Assembly (NCBI RefSeq): GCF_027568515.1
Contig: NZ_JANKZF010000011.1
Location: 1-64,000 of the forward strand
Direction of reading: 5' to 3'
From: Arthrobacter sp. HY1533
Lineage (GTDB): Bacteria > Actinomycetota > Actinomycetes > Actinomycetales > Micrococcaceae
Length of the DNA: 64,000 nucleotides
The notes under the pieces are model-generated. The model had not been told where the DNA came from. It did no database searches and saw only the letters and a list, made by a program, of their open reading frames with translations. Position numbers and translations under genes: made by a program. Positions within the stretch are counted from its first letter, which is position 1. Every line of letters starts with the position of its first letter. Below are positions 8,294 through 15,936 of this stretch, piece by piece.

Positions 8294-8463
8294 TTGACAC
8301 GTCCGGCCCCGGCCGTGCAAGACTGGGGGAGTTCTGTCCCCTCCGTGAGGAAATTCCGTTGAAGACTTGGTTCGCTTCCGCCTAAACAGCGCCGCAGCAG
8401 TGCACGCCCGCCCGCAAGGGTCCGGCCTGCAGCCCCGGCGCATTCATTCGCCGAGGAGAACCA
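8294..8463 (+). promoter_or_regulatory. Candidate attenuator leader of the ABC-F/MFS operon
   Basis: A TTGACA -35 (8294-8299) is followed about 19 nt later by a weak -10 (AAGACT, 8319-8324). The leader then has a hairpin GGGGA/TCCCC (8326-8330 with 8337-8341) and a candidate short peptide at 8359-8385. Just before the gene, a stem CGGCG/CGCCG (8436-8440 with 8449-8453, extended by CC/GG) abuts the GAGGAG ribosome-binding site at 8453-8458. The arrangement fits translational attenuation by a stalled ribosome; this is inference from layout. Confidence 0.42.
8359..8385 (+). CDS. Putative 8-aa leader peptide MKTWFASA
   Basis: A TTG start, 7 nt after GAGGAA, opens an eight-codon frame MKTWFASA that stops at TAA 8385. 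It lies 78 nt upstream of the ABC-F start. Genes for antibiotic-responsive ABC-F and Mef-type proteins often carry such a peptide. An overlapping GTG-started frame (8345-8362, MRKFR) is the alternative. Too short for statistical support. Confidence 0.35.
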   Translation: MKTWFASA

Positions 8464-10158
8464 ATGCAGAACACCCACCCCATTTCGCTGTCCCAGCTCA
8501 CTTTCGCCTGGGCTGACGGCACCCCCGTCTTCACAGGCCTCACAGCCGTTTTTGCCGCCGGCCGCACAGGCCTGGTGGGCCCCAACGGCACAGGCAAGAC
8601 CGCGCTGCTGCGCCTCATCGCCGGGGAACTTGTGCCCGAGGCAGGAACTGTTGCGACGTCGTCGAACGTGAACTACCTGCCGCAAAAGCTGACCCTGAAC
8701 ACGGAGCAGACCGTCACGGGGCTGCTGGGGCTGGAGGCCAAGCGGCGCGCGCTCGCCGATGTCCTGGGCGGGCGCGAGGAGAACATGGCGGAGAACCTGG
8801 AGACCATAGGCGAGGACTGGGACCTGGAGGAACGCGCAGTGGCCTTGCTGTCCGGGTACGGGCTGCCGGCCGCGGGCCCGGAGTTCCTGGACCGGACTGT
8901 GGGCACCCTGTCCGGCGGGGAGTCCATGATCACCGCGCTGGCCGGGCTGGAACTTGCCGCGCGGCCCATCACGCTCCTGGACGAACCCACCAACAACCTG
9001 GACCGGACAGCCCGCGAACGCCTGTACCAGGCCGTGGATCGGTGGCGCGGGACCCTCATTGTGGCCACGCACGACCGCGCCCTGCTGGAACGCGTCGACG
9101 CCATCGCCGAGTTGCGGCCCGTCCGCAGCCGCGCCTGGGACGGGGAACGCGTGGAGCTCATCCGGCACGGGGGCAACTGGGACGTTTTCCAGGCCCAGAT
9201 TGCTGCCGAGCGGGAAACCGCCGAACGCGCTGTCCGGGATGCCGGCGCCAGGCTCGCCACCGAGAAACGCCAGCGCATCGAGGCGGAAACCAAGATTGCC
9301 CGCCGGGCCAGGCAGGGGCGCAAGGCCGCCGATTCGATGCCCAAGATCCTGGCCAATGAGCTGCGCAAGCGGGCCCAGGAATCCGCGGGCAAGGTGCGCG
9401 GCACCATGGGGAACCGGGAATCCGATGCCGCCGCGGCGCTGGCCGAGGCCCGCGATGCCGTGGTCGCGGACGCTCGGATCCGCATCGAGTTGCCGGACAC
9501 AGCCGTTCCGCCCGGCCGCACAGTGCTGGATGCGCCGGCAACGGTGGTGGAGCTTGGCGTCATGCACGACGGCGGCACCCCGGTTGCGCCCGACGCCCGG
9601 CTATCGCTGCGCGGACCCGCGCGGGTGGTGCTGACGGGACCCAACGGTGTGGGCAAGACGTCGCTGCTCAACGCCCTGGAACCCCTTGCGGCTGTTCCGG
9701 TGGGGTACCTGCGGCAGCGGATTGGCGCGGTGGCCGGCTCCGCCGTATCGGCGGGCCAATCCTGGGAGGGCCTGGATGACACGCTCACGGTGCTGGAAAA
9801 CGTGGTGGCCGTGGCGCCGTCGGCCGCCCCGGCTGAAGTCCGCGAACAGCTGGCCCGCTTCCACTTCCGCAGGGACCTGGTCCACCAGCCGGTCGGCGAG
9901 CTCTCCGGCGGCGAACGCTTCCGCGTTGCCCTGGCCCGCATCCTGCTGGCGCAGCCCGCGCCGCAGCTGTTGCTGCTGGATGAGCCCACCAACAACCTGG
10001 ACCTGGTCTCGGTGGAGCAGTTGCTGTCCGCGCTGGCAGACTACAAGGGTGCGCTGGTGGTCTCCAGCCACGACGACGCCTTTCTTGAATCGCTGGAACC
10101 AGGCAGGTCCTGGGAACTGCTGCGCGGGCCGGCCGCTGAAACTGGGGGAACCAACTGA
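8464..10158 (+). CDS. ABC-F family ATPase, possible antibiotic-resistance factor
   Basis: A 564-aa soluble protein with two ABC ATPase domains and no membrane segment. Walker A GPNGTGKT is at 39-46 and GPNGVGKT at 392-399; signatures LSGGE at 149 and LSGGERF at 480; DEPTNNLD at 173 and 506. The basic helical linker (about 245-315, rich in Arg/Lys) corresponds to the ABC-F P-site tRNA interaction motif region, so it probably acts on the ribosome. ABC-F proteins are either housekeeping translation factors or displace ribosome-targeting antibiotics. The leader upstream and the MFS exporter 2 nt downstream favour the second. Confidence 0.88.
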   Translation: MQNTHPISLSQLTFAWADGTPVFTGLTAVFAAGRTGLVGPNGTGKTALLRLIAGELVPEAGTVATSSNVNYLPQKLTLNTEQTVTGLLGLEAKRRALADVLGGREENMAENLETIGEDWDLEERAVALLSGYGLPAAGPEFLDRTVGTLSGGESMITALAGLELAARPITLLDEPTNNLDRTARERLYQAVDRWRGTLIVATHDRALLERVDAIAELRPVRSRAWDGERVELIRHGGNWDVFQAQIAAERETAERAVRDAGARLATEKRQRIEAETKIARRARQGRKAADSMPKILANELRKRAQESAGKVRGTMGNRESDAAAALAEARDAVVADARIRIELPDTAVPPGRTVLDAPATVVELGVMHDGGTPVAPDARLSLRGPARVVLTGPNGVGKTSLLNALEPLAAVPVGYLRQRIGAVAGSAVSAGQSWEGLDDTLTVLENVVAVAPSAAPAEVREQLARFHFRRDLVHQPVGELSGGERFRVALARILLAQPAPQLLLLDEPTNNLDLVSVEQLLSALADYKGALVVSSHDDAFLESLEPGRSWELLRGPAAETGGTN

Positions 10159-10160
10159 CC

Positions 10161-11477
10161 ATGAAACTGCGCAACAATGCCGCCTTTGTGCGGTTCTGGC
10201 TCGCCTCCACGGTGTCGGACTTCGGCACGTACATCACCACGATTGCCCTGTCCGTCCTGGTCCTGGTGACAATGGACGGCACTGCGCTGGACACGGGCAT
10301 GGTCAACGCCGCGAGGTGGGCGCCGTATCTGCTGTTTGGGCTCGTGGCCGGTGTGTGGGTGGATGGATTTCCGCGCAGGCGGGTGCTGGTTGCCGGCGAC
10401 CTTGGCCGCGGCCTGGTGCTGGCGGCCATCTGCGTGCTCGGCGCAACGGGGGTCCTTTCCCTTCCCGTCCTGCTGCTGGGTATGTTCGTCTTTGGCACCC
10501 TGGCCCTGATGAGCGACGCCGCCTACCAGTCGTTTGTGCCCCAGCTGGTCCCGCGGCCCATGCTGACCCGGGCCAATGCACGCCTGCAGCAGAGCGACAC
10601 TGTTGCCCAGACCTCGGGCAGTGCCTTGGCCGGCGGCCTCGTAGCTCTGGTGGGCGCCCCGTTCGCACTGCTGCTTGACGCCATTTCCTACTTCTTCTCC
10701 GGACTGGTCCTGGCCGGCATGAAGCAACCGCCCCAGGACAGGGCGCCCTCCCGCGGGGGCCGGGCCATCCGCAAAAGCGTGGCCGAAGGCTTGCGCTGGG
10801 TCTATGGGCATGCGCAGCTGGGTCCGCTGGCGTGGAGCACGCACCTGTGGTTCATTGGCTCGGCCATGATGGGTGCCGTGGTCCCCGCCCTGATCCTGAA
10901 CGAGCTGCGGCTCGGGGCGCTCGGGCTGGGGCTTGTCATGGGCTGCGCGGGGGTTGGCGCCGTCATCGGGACCACCGCTTCGACACGGCTTGGCGGGATC
11001 TGGGGAACGGGCCGGGCCATGGTTGCCTCGCGCCTGGTGCAGCCGCTGGCCGTTGCCATGCTGGCGCTGTCCCCACTGCTTGCCGCTGCAGCCGTTGCCA
11101 ATGGCCCTGTCCCGGCGTCCGTGGCCGAGTGGCAGGCGCCATTGTGGGCAGCGTTCTTCCTGGCAGCCGCCGGGCAGTTCCTCTTTGGCCTCACCCTGGG
11201 CGTTGAGGGACCCCTGGAAATGGGCTACCGGCAGGCTGTCACGCCGGACCGGCTGATCGCCCGGATGAGTGCCACGCTGCGTTCGGTCAACCGGGGGATG
11301 ATCGTCCTCGGAGCCCCGCTGGGTGGCCTCATCGCCGCAACTGCCGGCGCCGCCGCGGCGCTGTGGATTGCAGCGGCCATCATGCTGGCGGCCGGACTTG
11401 TCCTGTTCCTTTCACCGTTCCGGGCCGCCCGCGTCGAGGACCAGCAGCTCAGCGAGGTGGAGGCTGCGGCGCGCTGA
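10161..11477 (+). CDS. MFS exporter, MefA/EntS-like
   Basis: A 438-aa transporter with about 12 hydrophobic helices. It starts RNNAAFVRFWLASTVSDFGTYITTIAL, typical of the MFS_3 drug/siderophore-export branch that includes macrolide exporters of the Mef type. An acidic/basic loop VWVDGFPRRRVLVAGDLGRG after helix 2 is the MFS motif A region. The ATG lies 2 nt after the ABC-F stop, so both are on one mRNA and probably coupled. The pairing of an exporter with an ABC-F protein recalls mef-msr operons; the substrate itself cannot be read from sequence. Confidence 0.85.
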   Translation: MKLRNNAAFVRFWLASTVSDFGTYITTIALSVLVLVTMDGTALDTGMVNAARWAPYLLFGLVAGVWVDGFPRRRVLVAGDLGRGLVLAAICVLGATGVLSLPVLLLGMFVFGTLALMSDAAYQSFVPQLVPRPMLTRANARLQQSDTVAQTSGSALAGGLVALVGAPFALLLDAISYFFSGLVLAGMKQPPQDRAPSRGGRAIRKSVAEGLRWVYGHAQLGPLAWSTHLWFIGSAMMGAVVPALILNELRLGALGLGLVMGCAGVGAVIGTTASTRLGGIWGTGRAMVASRLVQPLAVAMLALSPLLAAAAVANGPVPASVAEWQAPLWAAFFLAAAGQFLFGLTLGVEGPLEMGYRQAVTPDRLIARMSATLRSVNRGMIVLGAPLGGLIAATAGAAAALWIAAAIMLAAGLVLFLSPFRAARVEDQQLSEVEAAAR

Positions 11478-11571
11478 CCCCAGCGCCGGCGGACGACGGC
11501 GGCTCCCGGGCGCCGCCGTCATCCGCGGCCGGTGCCACGAAACCTTGGCCAAGGAGCGGGCACGCCGGGGA

Positions 11572-11577
11572 TAGGCT
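11572..11577 (+). promoter_or_regulatory. -10 box of leaderless promoter
   Basis: TAGGCT ends 7 nt before the GTG at 11585, with no ribosome-binding site. Confidence 0.45.
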
Positions 11578-11584
11578 GGCAGGC

Positions 11585-11881
11585 GTGAATCAACAGCAGC
11601 ACGTGCCCCGCCGATTTGAACTGACCCTCCACAAGCCGTGGCTGGGGTGGTTCCCGAAGCCCACGGTTGTTGTCAACGGATCGGCCCAGCCGGCCCAGTG
11701 GGGAACCCGCAACTGGAAGGTGCCCGGCGACGCGGACGTCCAGGTCACGGTGTTCCTGTTCAACCGGCTGTGGAAATTTGGCGAGGCCAGCTTCACGGTG
11801 GCCCCCGGCGCCCCGGCCGCGCTGGTGTACTCGGCACCGTGGCTGCCGTTCCTGCCGGGCAAGGTCCGCGCCGCGAAATAA
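11585..11881 (+). CDS. Small conserved-looking hypothetical protein
   Basis: Not recognised. A 98-aa protein rich in beta-type residues and tryptophans: FELTLHKPWLGWFPKPTVVVNG, then VQVTVFLFNRLWKFGEASFTV and LVYSAPWLPFLPGKVRAAK. The pattern of a basic N-terminus and two amphipathic beta stretches suggests a small cytoplasmic or membrane-surface beta protein. The GTG start follows TAGGCT by 7 nt, as in other leaderless genes of this window. Third positions are GC-rich throughout, supporting coding. It stands alone, downstream of the MFS gene by 107 nt and convergent with the RIO kinase. Confidence 0.62.
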   Translation: MNQQQHVPRRFELTLHKPWLGWFPKPTVVVNGSAQPAQWGTRNWKVPGDADVQVTVFLFNRLWKFGEASFTVAPGAPAALVYSAPWLPFLPGKVRAAK

Positions 11882-11893
11882 GCCCGGACCATG

Positions 11894-11956
11894 CCGTGAA
11901 CTCGCAATCGTGGCCCCTTCGACGCTCAAATAGGGGCGAAAATTGCGAGTCCACGG
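11894..11956. terminator. Imperfect palindrome between convergent genes
   Basis: Arms 11894-11917 and 11933-11956 share CCGTG/CACGG, ACTCGCAAT/ATTGCGAGT and GCCCC/GGGGC, with an internal 4-nt mismatch and a 15-nt loop. It sits between the ends of the convergent hypothetical gene and the RIO kinase, the place for a bidirectional terminator. No U-tract follows. Confidence 0.5.
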
Positions 11957-11971
11957 CCGGTTTTCAGGCGG

Positions 11972-12883
11972 CTACCAGGCCTCGGCGAGCAGCCCGCCCA
12001 GGAGGTGGCCGTCGTCGACCTCCAGACCCCGGGCGTTGAACCAGGCGCACATGTTCCGGCAGTCCCTAGCCAGCAACTCGGCCCCCTGCAGGTTGCCTGC
12101 CAGGTCAACGAGCTGCGGCAGGTCAATGACCACCAGGCGGTCGCCGGCAGCCAGCACGTTGTAGGGGGAGAGATCGCCGTGGGCGAATCCCATCCGGGCC
12201 AGGCCCGTCATGGCATCCACCAGCTGCTCCCAATACAGTTCAAGCCGTTCCCTGTCCGGGGTCGACGCCTGCAGCCTGGGGGCCGCAACCCCCGGATTTT
12301 CCGGATCCTCGATGAATTCCATCAGGATCTCATTGCCGCAGATCTGCACGGGGTACGGCACCGGAATGCCGTTTTCATGCGCCATGCGCAGGTACGTCCA
12401 TTCGGCGTTGGCCCAACGGGCGGCCTCCACCTCGCGGCCATAGCTGCTGCCGTTCTTCAGCGCGCGGGCGTCGCGGGAACGGCGCACGGAACGCCCCTCC
12501 GTGTAGGCGGAGGATCGGTGGAAGAGGCGCTGCTCGGCAGACCGGTAGCGCTTGGCCGCCAACAGGGCGCTGCGGGATTCGGTGGCGCGTTCCACTAGGA
12601 ACACGTCCGCCTCCTTGCCCGTTTTTAGGACGCCCAGGTCCGTGTCGACGGCGGCTGCATCCTCAATGACAAACTCCGGATACGGTGCGGGACCGCGCAT
12701 GAGCTTTTCAAGGCCGGGCCAGGTGGACCAGCGCTGGTTTTCGGCGAGGGAATCGTCCAGGACGTTCCAGTCGGCCGAGCGGTCCATGGACCGGGCAGCG
12801 GCGCGGCCGGAACCGGGGTTGCGGCGCTGGGAGGACTTGCGGGTGGTTTTTTCGAAGTGCTGTGTGTCAGCAGAATTCTTCAT
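11972..12883 (-). CDS. RIO-type atypical serine/threonine kinase
   Basis: A 303-aa RIO1-like kinase. From the ATG at 12883, GKEADVFLV (about 89-97) is the RIO nucleotide-binding loop, Lys111 in AAKRYR the ATP-anchoring lysine, HGDLSPYNVL (235-244) the catalytic loop and VIDLPQLVD (252-260) the metal-binding DFG equivalent. A basic, probably disordered N-terminus of about 40 residues precedes. RIO kinases act in ribosome maturation in eukaryotes and archaea; the role in actinobacteria is little known. An AGGAG lies about 11 nt upstream of the start. The next 286 nt (12884-13169) hold no gene I can support. Confidence 0.87.
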   Translation of the reverse strand: MKNSADTQHFEKTTRKSSQRRNPGSGRAAARSMDRSADWNVLDDSLAENQRWSTWPGLEKLMRGPAPYPEFVIEDAAAVDTDLGVLKTGKEADVFLVERATESRSALLAAKRYRSAEQRLFHRSSAYTEGRSVRRSRDARALKNGSSYGREVEAARWANAEWTYLRMAHENGIPVPYPVQICGNEILMEFIEDPENPGVAAPRLQASTPDRERLELYWEQLVDAMTGLARMGFAHGDLSPYNVLAAGDRLVVIDLPQLVDLAGNLQGAELLARDCRNMCAWFNARGLEVDDGHLLGGLLAEAW

Positions 12884-13169
12884 GGGTGAATCGACTCCTG
12901 TGGAGGGCAATGTGGATGTTTTGGGCGCGAAGTGCTGCACGAACAATCATTGGGTCCTCCTTAGAGTCGGTTCTTTTCATGGCGCCTGGCCAGGCACCAA
13001 GCCATTTCATCTGACCACGCCGGCCACGTTGGTGTCAACGCCCATTCGTCCACCGCCGAGGGGGCTGTGGGCGGGGAACATCATTTGATGCCGCCATGCA
13101 CTGTTCCGGGGAAGGGCGCGGACGTAGCCTTATGGGGTCAGGAATACGCAACGTGAAGCCGTGTGAACC

Positions 13170-15101
13170 ATGCGAAAATTCCCCAGAAACGTGTTGTTGG
13201 CCGTGACGCTGCTGTCCATGGCCACCCCCTTCGGGGTGGCCGCGGCCGCCCCGCAATCAGTGAATGTGGCTGCTGCACCAGCACTGACTCCGGCGCAACA
13301 GATGGCGCGGATGGGCATGGCCCAGCGCGTGGGGCAACTGTTCATGGTGGCGGCCAACGCCACGGGAGCCAGTGCGGCCACCATGAACACGCTGGCCAAC
13401 TACCATGTGGGCAACGTGTACCTGTCCGGCCGCAGTGCTGGCGGAACGGCCGCCACGGCGAACGTGGTGCGCGGGATGGCCGCCACGGTCAACGGCACCA
13501 CCACAGGAAACGTCAGGCTCCTGGTCGCCACCGACCAGGAATGTGGCTACGTCCAAGTCCTCTCCGGCCCGGGCTTCTCCACCATCCCGACCGGACTGTC
13601 CCAGGGCACGTGGGCCCCGGCAACGCTTCAATCGAATGCCGAAACGTGGGGCAGGCAGTTGGGTGCCGCCGGGCTCAACATGAACCTGGCCCCTGTGCTG
13701 GACACCGTGCCAAGCGCCGCGTTCGCGCCATCAAACGCTCCGATCGGATATTACGAACGGGAATACGGCTACACCCCGCAGACCGTTTCCAGCCACGGCA
13801 ATGCCTTCGCGGCGGGCATGCGGCAGGGCAACATCGTCCCCGTGGTCAAGCATTTTCCAGGGCTGGGGAGGGTGACGCTCAATACCGACACCAGCTCCAA
13901 CGTCCACGACACCGCAACCACGCGCAATGACGCCTACCTGCAGCCGTTCAGGGATGCGATCAACGCAGGTGCCCGGGTGGTCATGGTCTCCAGCGCCTAT
14001 TACGACCGGATTGACGCCGCCAATATTGCCCCGTTTTCCCCGACCATCATGGCGGGCATGTTGCGCGGCGATCTGGGCTTCACCGGCGTCATCCTCTCCG
14101 ACGACCTTTGTGCAGCACGCCAGCTGAGTCCTTGGAGCCTGCAGGCGCGCGCCATCAACTTCTTCCAGGCCGGCGGCAGCATGCTGTTGTGCGCCGATCC
14201 CGCGGACATTCCCGTGATGTACCAAGCTGTGCTCGGCACCGCGCAAGGCAGCCCGGCCTTTGCCGCGGCAGTCAACGCCGCAGTGCTCAAGGTGCTCACG
14301 CTCAAGGCCGCCACCCTGGGTTCAGCCTTTGGCCCAGGCGCCCCGCCGCTGCTGAAGGACTTCAACGGCGACGGAAACGCCGACGTGATGGCAAGGAACG
14401 CGGCAGGCCAGCTGTGGCTGTATCCCGGCAACGGGCATTCCGGCTGGCTTGTTCCCCGCCAGGTGGGCTCTGGATGGGGTGGCTTCGACGCCGTGCTGGG
14501 TGTTGGTGATTTCAACGGCGACGGCAAGGCGGATGTCATGGCAAGGAACGCGGCAGGCCAGTTGTGGCTGTATCCGGGCAATGGACGTGGCGGCTGGTTG
14601 TCGCCGCTGCAGGTGGGTTCTGGATGGGGTGGCTTCGACGCCGTGCTGGGTGTAGGTGATTTCAATGGGGATGGCGCTGCGGATGTGATGGCAAGGAATG
14701 CGGTTGGCCAGTTGTGGCTGTATCCGGGCAATGGACATGGAGGCTGGCTTGCGGCCATGCAGGTGGGTTCTGGATGGGGTGGCTTCGACGCCGTGCTGGG
14801 TGTTGGTGATTTCAATGGGGATGGCGCTGCGGATGTGATGGCAAGGAACGCGGTTGGCCAGCTGTGGCTGTACCCGGGCAATGGACGCGGCGGCTGGTTG
14901 TCGCCGCTTCTGGTGGGTTCTGGTTGGGGTGGCTTCAATGCCGTGCTGGGTGTTGGTGATTTCAACGGGGATGGCACTGCGGATGTGATGGCAAGGAACG
15001 CGGCTGGCCAGCTGTGGCTGTATCCGGGCAATGGCCACGGAGGCTGGCTTGCGACCCGGCAGGTGGGCAATGGCTGGGGCGGGTTCGGCCTTATCTTCTA
15101 G
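13170..15101 (+). CDS. Secreted GH3 glycosidase with FG-GAP/VCBS repeats
   Basis: A 643-aa exported protein. Residues 1-27 are a signal peptide (MRKFPRNVLLAVTLL..AAAA). Residues about 45-390 are a GH3 N-terminal barrel: VATDQE, KHFPGLG and SDDL are present, the last carrying the probable nucleophile Asp. The NagZ-type Asp-His dyad after KHFPGHG is replaced by NTDTSSNV. Residues about 397-643 are five repeats of 50 aa starting DFNGDGxADVMARN, with Ca-binding FG-GAP/VCBS character. A wall-glycan or polysaccharide hydrolase with a propeller-like binding module is likely. Confidence 0.85.
   Translation: MRKFPRNVLLAVTLLSMATPFGVAAAAPQSVNVAAAPALTPAQQMARMGMAQRVGQLFMVAANATGASAATMNTLANYHVGNVYLSGRSAGGTAATANVVRGMAATVNGTTTGNVRLLVATDQECGYVQVLSGPGFSTIPTGLSQGTWAPATLQSNAETWGRQLGAAGLNMNLAPVLDTVPSAAFAPSNAPIGYYEREYGYTPQTVSSHGNAFAAGMRQGNIVPVVKHFPGLGRVTLNTDTSSNVHDTATTRNDAYLQPFRDAINAGARVVMVSSAYYDRIDAANIAPFSPTIMAGMLRGDLGFTGVILSDDLCAARQLSPWSLQARAINFFQAGGSMLLCADPADIPVMYQAVLGTAQGSPAFAAAVNAAVLKVLTLKAATLGSAFGPGAPPLLKDFNGDGNADVMARNAAGQLWLYPGNGHSGWLVPRQVGSGWGGFDAVLGVGDFNGDGKADVMARNAAGQLWLYPGNGRGGWLSPLQVGSGWGGFDAVLGVGDFNGDGAADVMARNAVGQLWLYPGNGHGGWLAAMQVGSGWGGFDAVLGVGDFNGDGAADVMARNAVGQLWLYPGNGRGGWLSPLLVGSGWGGFNAVLGVGDFNGDGTADVMARNAAGQLWLYPGNGHGGWLATRQVGNGWGGFGLIF
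14358..15101 (+). repeat. Five 150-bp tandem repeats inside the GH3 gene
   Basis: Units start at 14358, 14508, 14658, 14808 and 14958 with an exact 150-bp period; the last is slightly short. Long stretches are identical at the DNA level (for example GGTTCTGGATGGGGTGGCTT in several units), more than amino-acid constraint requires, so recent duplication or gene conversion between units is likely. Confidence 0.9.
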
Positions 15102-15807
15102 CGGCCGAGTCGTCCGCCGGAAGAGTGCCCCAACGCTGCCAGCCAATGACGGCCACGGCAGCCTGGGCCACGAACAGGAAAATCAGCACCGAGCCCCGGG
15201 CAGACATCGTTGCCGAGTAGACGGATGATGCAGACGCCGCCACGACCAAAAGCCACGCCCAGCGGGAACGGTGGGCCAGGCCCACCAGGGCGCCCGGCAA
15301 AAGGGCCGAGAGGAAGGCCGGAACCAGCAAGGCTGCCCAGGGAAGCCGGGCGAGTGGTGCCGAGAATCCCGAAAAGAAGGAGAAGACAACCATCATTGAA
15401 GCCAGGGCGCAGACCAGGGCCACGGCCACTGGCCCCAGCAGGTCCACGCCGCTGAACGGGCGCAGCTGCAGAACCCGCGTGGACGGTGTGTCCCTGCGCA
15501 GTTTCTGGAACGACAGCAGCCCATAGGCGGCCGCGCCCACCGAGACCAGGAGCGGAATCGCCACACCTGCGGCGAACATCAACAGCCCGGCGGGGGAGCC
15601 GGCGGCAACGCCCGGGAAGTCCATCATCTGCACGATTCCGCCCAGCAGGAATGACACCCCGGCCAGCCACCAGCCCACCTCATTGCGCCGGGCCAGCAGC
15701 AGCAGGGCCGCGCACATCAACGCGACGCCCAGCAGCGTGGTCACCAGGGCTGCAACCCCCAGGGGGCCGGCCGTCCGGCCAAACAAAAGCTCAGCAATTC
15801 CATACAT
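15091..15807 (-). CDS. Integral membrane protein, unknown
   Basis: Not recognised. A 238-aa protein with about seven hydrophobic helices (for example VAALVTTLLGVALMCAALLLLA, GLLMFAAGVAIPLLVSVGAAAYGLL and AWLLVVAASASSVY) and a short basic loop LQKLRRDTPS-like between them. Helix pattern and a conserved-looking GWWLAGVSFLLGGIVQM recall nicotinamide-mononucleotide transporter-like families, but I see no diagnostic residue. Its last 11 nt overlap the convergent end of the GH3 gene. The start is preceded by TAGAGT at 6 nt (leaderless). Confidence 0.65.
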   Translation of the reverse strand: MYGIAELLFGRTAGPLGVAALVTTLLGVALMCAALLLLARRNEVGWWLAGVSFLLGGIVQMMDFPGVAAGSPAGLLMFAAGVAIPLLVSVGAAAYGLLSFQKLRRDTPSTRVLQLRPFSGVDLLGPVAVALVCALASMMVVFSFFSGFSAPLARLPWAALLVPAFLSALLPGALVGLAHRSRWAWLLVVAASASSVYSATMSARGSVLIFLFVAQAAVAVIGWQRWGTLPADDSAARR

Positions 15808-15813
15808 GCCCCA

Positions 15814-15819
15814 ACTCTA
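15814..15819 (-). promoter_or_regulatory. -10 box of leaderless promoter
   Basis: On the minus strand TAGAGT ends 6 nt before the ATG at 15807. Confidence 0.5.
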
Positions 15820-15936
15820 GGGGCCGCCGGGATGAAGCCCGCCACTGGGGCCCGTGATTCCTGCCGCTATTTGGCCCCCGACGGCAGGGCGGCATGCTTG
15901 GATGGGAAGAGAGCTGCGAAAGGCAAGGAATTGACC

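Noticed and set aside
7435-9567. 710-aa open frame on the minus strand across the ABC-F gene
   Set aside because: It is antisense to the ABC-F gene and to the intergenic leader, has no recognisable motif, and its frame exists because of high GC third positions of the real gene.
12884-13169. Gap searched for tRNA, riboswitch or small gene
   Set aside because: Only a short GCCTGGCCAGGC palindrome is visible and no cloverleaf or motif; I see nothing else to report.
14358-15101. Five 150-bp direct repeats suggested a CRISPR-like array
   Set aside because: The period is exactly coding (50 codons), there are no spacers and no cas genes, and the translation is a typical FG-GAP repeat.
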